A DNA stretch of 64,000 nucleotides from NCBI RefSeq assembly GCF_029846635.1, contig NZ_JARVTG010000001.1, forward strand, positions 1,208,501 through 1,272,500, written 5' to 3'. Below the pieces are notes generated by a model. The model made no database searches and was not told the origin of the DNA. It saw only the letters and a program-made list of their open reading frames with translations. Positions 60,522-64,000 of the stretch are shown one piece after another. The translations under genes and the position numbers were made by a program. The DNA is from Pokkaliibacter sp. MBI-7 (GTDB lineage Bacteria; Pseudomonadota; Gammaproteobacteria; Pseudomonadales; Balneatricaceae). Position 1 is the stretch's first letter, and the number at the start of each line of letters is the position of its first letter.

Positions 60522-61367
60522 TTATCCGCTGTAACCCGCCATGCGCTGCAAATAACTACGCGGTGACAGCCCCATGACCCGGCTAAACATACTGCTGAAA
60601 CTGGTCGGGCTGCTGTAACCCACCTCCAGTGCGGTCTGGGTGACCGAATAGCCCTGCGCCAATAACTCCAGCGCCCGGATCAGCCGCAGCCGTTCCCGCA
60701 GCTGGCCGGGGCTGAGCCCGGTCTCGGTACTGAACAGCCGCGCCAGTGTGCGCTCACTGCAATGTGCCACCCGGGCCAGCTCGGCCATTTCCAGCCTGCC
60801 CTGAAGATGCTGCCAGATGTAATCGATGGCCAGCCGCAGACGGCTGTCCTGTGCCTGAGGTACATGCAGAAAGGCCCAGTCATCAGCCGTACGGATTGTC
60901 TCAACCAGCAGCGGCATAATCAGCGGCAGCAAGCCCTCAGACGCAGGCACGGCACTCTGTGTCTGCACGGTCAGGCAATCCACCGCCGCCAGCGCCAGCT
61001 CACGCATCAGCGGCGATACCGACAGCACCCGGCAGGTCTGCGGCAGCCCGGCACCACGCTGCAGATCCAGCAGCACCTTGATCAGTACCGAATTCTTGCT
61101 GTAGCGCGCCTCGTGCAGCAGATGCGGCGGCACCCACACCGCCTGTCCCGGTGGCGCCACCCACCAGCCCTCGGCACTGATGATGGTCAGTGCTCCCTTG
61201 AGCACAAAGGCCAGCTGGCCCTGAGCATGATCATGCTCGGCCACCACCTTGCCAGCCTCATGCTCGATGCGCATGGCATCGATCACAGTTCGCGGGAGGG
61301 CAGCGGAGTCTGAAGAGCGGATGCCTGCAGCATGGACATCTGAAGAAATGGAAGGCGGAGCAAACAT
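60522..61367 (-). CDS. AraC-family regulator with N-terminal cupin domain
   Basis: 281 residues from ATG 61367. The N-terminal half is a cupin (EHDHAQGQLAFVLKGALTIIS, PPGQAVWVPPHLLHEARYS). The C-terminal part is the AraC HTH pair with RLEMAELARVAHCSERTLARLF and ALEVGYSSPTSFSSMFSRVMGLSPRSYLQ. Divergent from the FMN reductase gene (about 100 bp), which it likely regulates. Confidence 0.9.
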   Translation of the reverse strand: MFAPPSISSDVHAAGIRSSDSAALPRTVIDAMRIEHEAGKVVAEHDHAQGQLAFVLKGALTIISAEGWWVAPPGQAVWVPPHLLHEARYSKNSVLIKVLLDLQRGAGLPQTCRVLSVSPLMRELALAAVDCLTVQTQSAVPASEGLLPLIMPLLVETIRTADDWAFLHVPQAQDSRLRLAIDYIWQHLQGRLEMAELARVAHCSERTLARLFSTETGLSPGQLRERLRLIRALELLAQGYSVTQTALEVGYSSPTSFSSMFSRVMGLSPRSYLQRMAGYSG

Positions 61368-61469
61368 GGCAGATTCCCGAAGCTTTTTGACTGACCTGCA
61401 AAGGCCAGCCAACAGAGTGCTGATTAAACTGGCTCAGGTCAAAAGCAACTGGCAATCAAGGACTCTGAC

Positions 61470-62036
61470 ATGGCCGATAACGCCTTCCACGTAACGTTTA
61501 TCTGCGGCAGCCTGCGCAAGGGCTCCTACTCGCAGATCATTCTCGACAGCATCGCCACCCTGCTACCCGCAGACAGCAGAATCAGCAGCCTCGACATCGG
61601 TGCTTATCCCCATTACGACCAGGATATGGAAGACGCCGGTTTACCCGATGTGGTGCGCGCTGGCCGCCAGCAGATCGCCGACAGCGACGCGGTGATTGTA
61701 GTGACCCCTGAGTTCAATCACGGCATCCCCGGTGTGCTGAAAAACACCCTGGACTGGCTGTCACGCCCGGCCTTCAAGAGCAGCTTTGCCGGTAAACCAG
61801 TGTTTTTTGTCACCCATGCTCCCGGCCCGCTGGGGGGGGTTCGCACCCAGTCTCAGCTGCGCGAGACCTTTGCTTCGATGCTCTGCCTGCTGCCCCCCGT
61901 GAAGGAAGTCGCCATCTCTGCGGTGGCAGACAAACTGACGGATGGCCAGCTGACCGACAGCCGCACATTGGAGTCGCTGCAGCGCTCACTGCAGGATTTC
62001 CTGCGCGGCGCCCGCCTGCAGCCTCACTACGAATAG
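61470..62036 (+). CDS. NADPH-dependent FMN reductase family flavoprotein
   Basis: 188 residues. Flavodoxin-like fold: ICGSLRKGSYSQIILDSI binds the FMN phosphate, VVTPEFNHGIPGVLKNTLDWLSRP is the family signature, and THAPGPLGGVRTQSQLRE follows. It transfers hydride from NAD(P)H to FMN or quinone, often for detoxification. It contains an intact run of eight Gs in GPLGGV, and the frame is not broken. It is divergent from the AraC regulator and followed by the XapX-like gene. Confidence 0.9.
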   Translation: MADNAFHVTFICGSLRKGSYSQIILDSIATLLPADSRISSLDIGAYPHYDQDMEDAGLPDVVRAGRQQIADSDAVIVVTPEFNHGIPGVLKNTLDWLSRPAFKSSFAGKPVFFVTHAPGPLGGVRTQSQLRETFASMLCLLPPVKEVAISAVADKLTDGQLTDSRTLESLQRSLQDFLRGARLQPHYE

Positions 62037-62112
62037 TCACCAGCCACGGCAGGCCTGTGCGCCAGTAGCGCGTTCTGAGCCTGACGTACCTGTACCGGTT
62101 TCACGGGAGAAA

Positions 62113-62271
62113 ATGATGGACGTATTCTATGCCGCGCTGGCCGGACTGGCCGCAGGGCTGTTTTTCAGCTGGCTGAAGCTGCCGCTGCCTGCACCACCAA
62201 CCTTAAGCGGTATCGTCGGCGCAGTCGGCGTCTTTGGCGGCAGTGTGATCTATCGCTGGCTGTTCAGCTGA
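62113..62271 (+). CDS. XapX-domain (DUF1427) small membrane protein
   Basis: 52 residues from ATG 62113 (a second ATG follows) with GGGAGAAA upstream. Two hydrophobic segments: FYAALAGLAAGLFFSWLKLP and TLSGIVGAVGVFGGSVIYRWL, the XapX pattern with LPAPPTLSGI between them. Function is unknown; these proteins often accompany oxidoreductases or regulators. The last codons and stop are inside a perfect 32-bp palindrome. Probably co-transcribed with the FMN reductase (76 bp apart). Confidence 0.85.
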   Translation: MMDVFYAALAGLAAGLFFSWLKLPLPAPPTLSGIVGAVGVFGGSVIYRWLFS

Positions 62272-62283
62272 ACAGCCAGCGAT
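62252..62283. terminator. Perfect 32-bp palindrome over the XapX stop codon
   Basis: ATCGCTGGCTGTTCAG and its exact complement meet at 62267/62268, so the last four codons plus the TGA of the XapX gene form one arm. A second hairpin, TACCTGCG with CGCAGGTA (62284-62309), follows at once. Both lie between convergent genes and can terminate from either side; a cruciform or protein site is also possible. Confidence 0.6.
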
Positions 62284-62362
62284 ACCTGCGCAGTACAGTA
62301 CGCAGGTACGCTCACACCACCTGCTGATACTCAGCCCCCCTGACGCTCAGAAGCTGTGCTGC

Positions 62363-64000
62363 TCAGCGTAACCATAAGGGTGGCAGTTGTGGCGCCAGCC
62401 CGCTCACCAGTGCCTCACAGCAGTCGCTCAGGCTGCCAAAGCGCACCGCCCGCCCACTCAGCCCCGGCGCATAGTGGGCGTATTTGCCGGAGTTGGTCAT
62501 CAGGGTACGAGCGTCAGGCGGGAATACCGGCTCGGAAATGGAGCACCAGCAAATATCCGGGTGCACCTTCAGCCCGGCCTGCTGCAGGGCGGCCAGCGTG
62601 CCATCCTGTTCGGCTGCCGCCAGCGTCGCCCGCCCCACGGTGACAATACCGCTGACACCTTCGGCACACTGCTGTCCGGCCATCCGCTGCGCCAGTGCCC
62701 TGCACTCATTGTGGGAGAAATGCGGGCTGCCAAAGGCCACCAGCTCCACCTTGTGATCACCGCTGTTGAACTGCTGCCAGGCCCGCAGGAAATCAGCCCG
62801 GCTCACATGCTGCTGATCGGCCTCACTGCTGACAAGGTCGGCCTCCGGCGTCACGCCCTGCACATGCAGCATCGGTGCGGCAGAGGTGGTGCCAAAGGCG
62901 CCACACAGTGCCTTCAGATCATCCTCATCGGGCGCCATCTGACTGACTCCGCAGATCACAGGAATGCGGTCCGGCGCCAGCTCCCCGGCCAGATAACCCA
63001 GCAGCGGCCAGAAGGCATCATCCCAGTCACTCATCGCTTCGACCGTAATCACCCGGCGTGCAGCACGCTGTGGCTGCAGATAAACACCGCTCAGCGGTGC
63101 CCGTCCGGTGACGGCGATACACAGATCAAGAAAGTCAGGGTGTTTGGCAGTACGCGCGCCCAGCACGCTGTTGGCATAGATCACCGCATTGGACTCAGCC
63201 CAGGCCACACGGTCACCGGCAGCAGGCTTGCTCTCCAGCAGATAGGGCGCACAGGTGAAACTGGCGCGGGCACCCATATGCACATAGGCATCGGCCAGCT
63301 GACTGGCAGGCTGGCCAAAGGCCGGATCAACGCCCTGCTGGCGCCAGTTGGCGTAATCAACAGAAATAGCATTCATGGTGGTGGGCACCCGCACTCTGGC
63401 TCCCAGCTGGTCAAAGTGCCGGGCAAAGCGCAGCAGCGCCGGGCTGGCATAGATGCAGCCATCAATGTGCACCTGAGAGATATCAATAAACTGCTGAGCG
63501 CCATCAATAGCAGCCACACTGCACAGGATGCGCATAGCCAGCTGTGCGGCTTCGCCCTGTTCGCCATCAAGCATGGCCTGATCAGCGTCAGACAGCTGCA
63601 GCTGCCCGCCAGCCACCGGCTGCAGCGCCATATGCCGCCCGCCACTAACCACTTCACCGGGCGACAGGGCCACCTGTGCCTGTGCCGAGACCCAGGCGAA
63701 AGCCTCGCTGTCGAGCTGCACCACCGGCAGGGTGGCAGCAAAAACATGGTGGGCCACCAGTGCACCGAGGGTCAGCACCCCTTCCTGCTCACGAAAGATC
63801 AGGGCAGCCGGGGCATTACCGTTCTGGATCAGCTCCAGCAGCACGCCACTGCCGGTGCAGGAGCCACGACTGGTCGGCAGCACCAGCACCTTGCCTGCCA
63901 GACTCTGGCCATGCAGCGGATGATGGGCATCAATCACCCGGCCACTGGCACCATCCACCCCACCCCAGAAACTCAGCCCTTCATCACAGGCGAGGACAGG
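62363..64000 (-). CDS. Aconitase X family dehydratase, swivel and catalytic domains fused (5' end off the window)
   Basis: 545 residues are visible to the right edge without a start. The N-terminal swivel domain shows ACDEGLSFWGGVDGASG and LPTSRGSCTGSGVLLEL. The large domain has VHIDGCIYASPALLRFARHFDQLGARV, VPTTMNAISVDYANW, CAPYLLESKPA, NAVIYANSVLGARTAKHPDFLDLC and VTVGRATLAAAEQ. AcnX proteins include cis-3-hydroxy-L-proline dehydratase and mevalonate-5-phosphate dehydratase, both with iron-sulfur or metal centres. A bacterial hydroxyproline-type role is most likely. The fused form is one of the usual bacterial arrangements. Confidence 0.88.
   Translation of the reverse strand, partial: PVLACDEGLSFWGGVDGASGRVIDAHHPLHGQSLAGKVLVLPTSRGSCTGSGVLLELIQNGNAPAALIFREQEGVLTLGALVAHHVFAATLPVVQLDSEAFAWVSAQAQVALSPGEVVSGGRHMALQPVAGGQLQLSDADQAMLDGEQGEAAQLAMRILCSVAAIDGAQQFIDISQVHIDGCIYASPALLRFARHFDQLGARVRVPTTMNAISVDYANWRQQGVDPAFGQPASQLADAYVHMGARASFTCAPYLLESKPAAGDRVAWAESNAVIYANSVLGARTAKHPDFLDLCIAVTGRAPLSGVYLQPQRAARRVITVEAMSDWDDAFWPLLGYLAGELAPDRIPVICGVSQMAPDEDDLKALCGAFGTTSAAPMLHVQGVTPEADLVSSEADQQHVSRADFLRAWQQFNSGDHKVELVAFGSPHFSHNECRALAQRMAGQQCAEGVSGIVTVGRATLAAAEQDGTLAALQQAGLKVHPDICWCSISEPVFPPDARTLMTNSGKYAHYAPGLSGRAVRFGSLSDCCEALVSGLAPQLPPLWLR

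Noticed and set aside
61836..61843. Eight-G run in the FMN reductase gene as a phase-variation switch
   Set aside because: The frame is intact and codes for the expected GPLGGV; no sign of variation from a single sequence.

Overview
The window (about 57-60% GC) looks like a chromosomal segment from a free-living, polar-flagellated gammaproteobacterium, most like an Oceanospirillales/marine-type genome. The evidence is the polar-flagellum accessory set flgO/flgP/flgT, a FabY-type ketoacyl synthase, ZapB, a HopJ-like protein, TRAP transport, a soluble NAD-dependent formate dehydrogenase, and several LysR, AraC and TetR regulators. No rRNA, tRNA or CRISPR array was seen.

Layout. 1-2.6 kb: start of an AzlC-type permease gene running off the left edge, a frameshifted LysR gene and a GlxA-type AraC regulator. 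2.7-10.3 kb: a catabolic locus on the minus strand, with a DapA-family lyase, a PuuC-like aldehyde dehydrogenase, a PuuB-like FAD oxidoreductase, then a TRAP transporter (dctP-dctQ-dctM). The first three genes and the transporter each have an upstream dyad with the same core, ATAAC-N5-GTTAT, and are separated by a strong terminator, so they look like two co-regulated transcripts of one amine or amino-acid pathway. 10.7-21.4 kb: housekeeping and mixed genes (ECF-like sigma factor, LysR/SDR pair, MpaB-like, MtfA-like peptidase, dGTPase, a tiny CcoM-like membrane protein, esterase, pdxH, lipoprotein, glycerate-kinase-like P-loop kinase, HopJ-like). 21.5-24.7 kb: flagellar outer-membrane genes. 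A Cys-rich exported protein, flgO and flgP form an operon behind a near-consensus sigma-28 promoter, divergent from flgT. 24.7-31.8 kb: zapB, a MITE-like 145-bp palindrome, an OmpA-family lipoprotein, fabY, a MOSC/ferredoxin protein, TatD, an Lrp ligand-binding-domain protein and LpxR.

32.1-37.4 kb: fdsGBAD formate dehydrogenase, with no fdhD/fdsC in the cluster. 37.4-40.4 kb: a DUF3142 protein coupled to a large exported protein. 40.4-43.8 kb: an AT-rich leader with a well-spaced sigma-54 promoter in front of a Rieske oxygenase alpha subunit and an orphan NitT/TauT-type binding protein. 43.8-49.0 kb: an Mla/Pqi-like lipid transport operon (DUF3313 lipoprotein, permease, ATPase, MCE protein, auxiliary lipoprotein) behind a TetR gene. 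49.2-53.4 kb: YbiO-like mechanosensitive channel, a PNPOx-like protein, a DUF695 lipoprotein and YjbQ.

53.5-57.2 kb is a small decayed accessory island: a broken regulator-like gene, a DarT-DarG toxin-antitoxin pair interrupted by frameshifts (one at a 10-C tract), gene scraps and a dead IS630 transposase. 57.3-64 kb: amino-acid binding protein, YbdL-like aminotransferase, LysR, AraC/FMN-reductase pair, XapX-like membrane protein with a perfect 32-bp palindrome over its stop codon, and an aconitase-X protein (5' end beyond the right edge).

A recurring oddity is exact short tandem duplication inside or next to genes (LysR, MlaF-like ATPase, auxiliary lipoprotein, DarG, flagellar promoter), together with single-base homopolymer frameshifts. 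This points either to replication slippage or to assembly errors.
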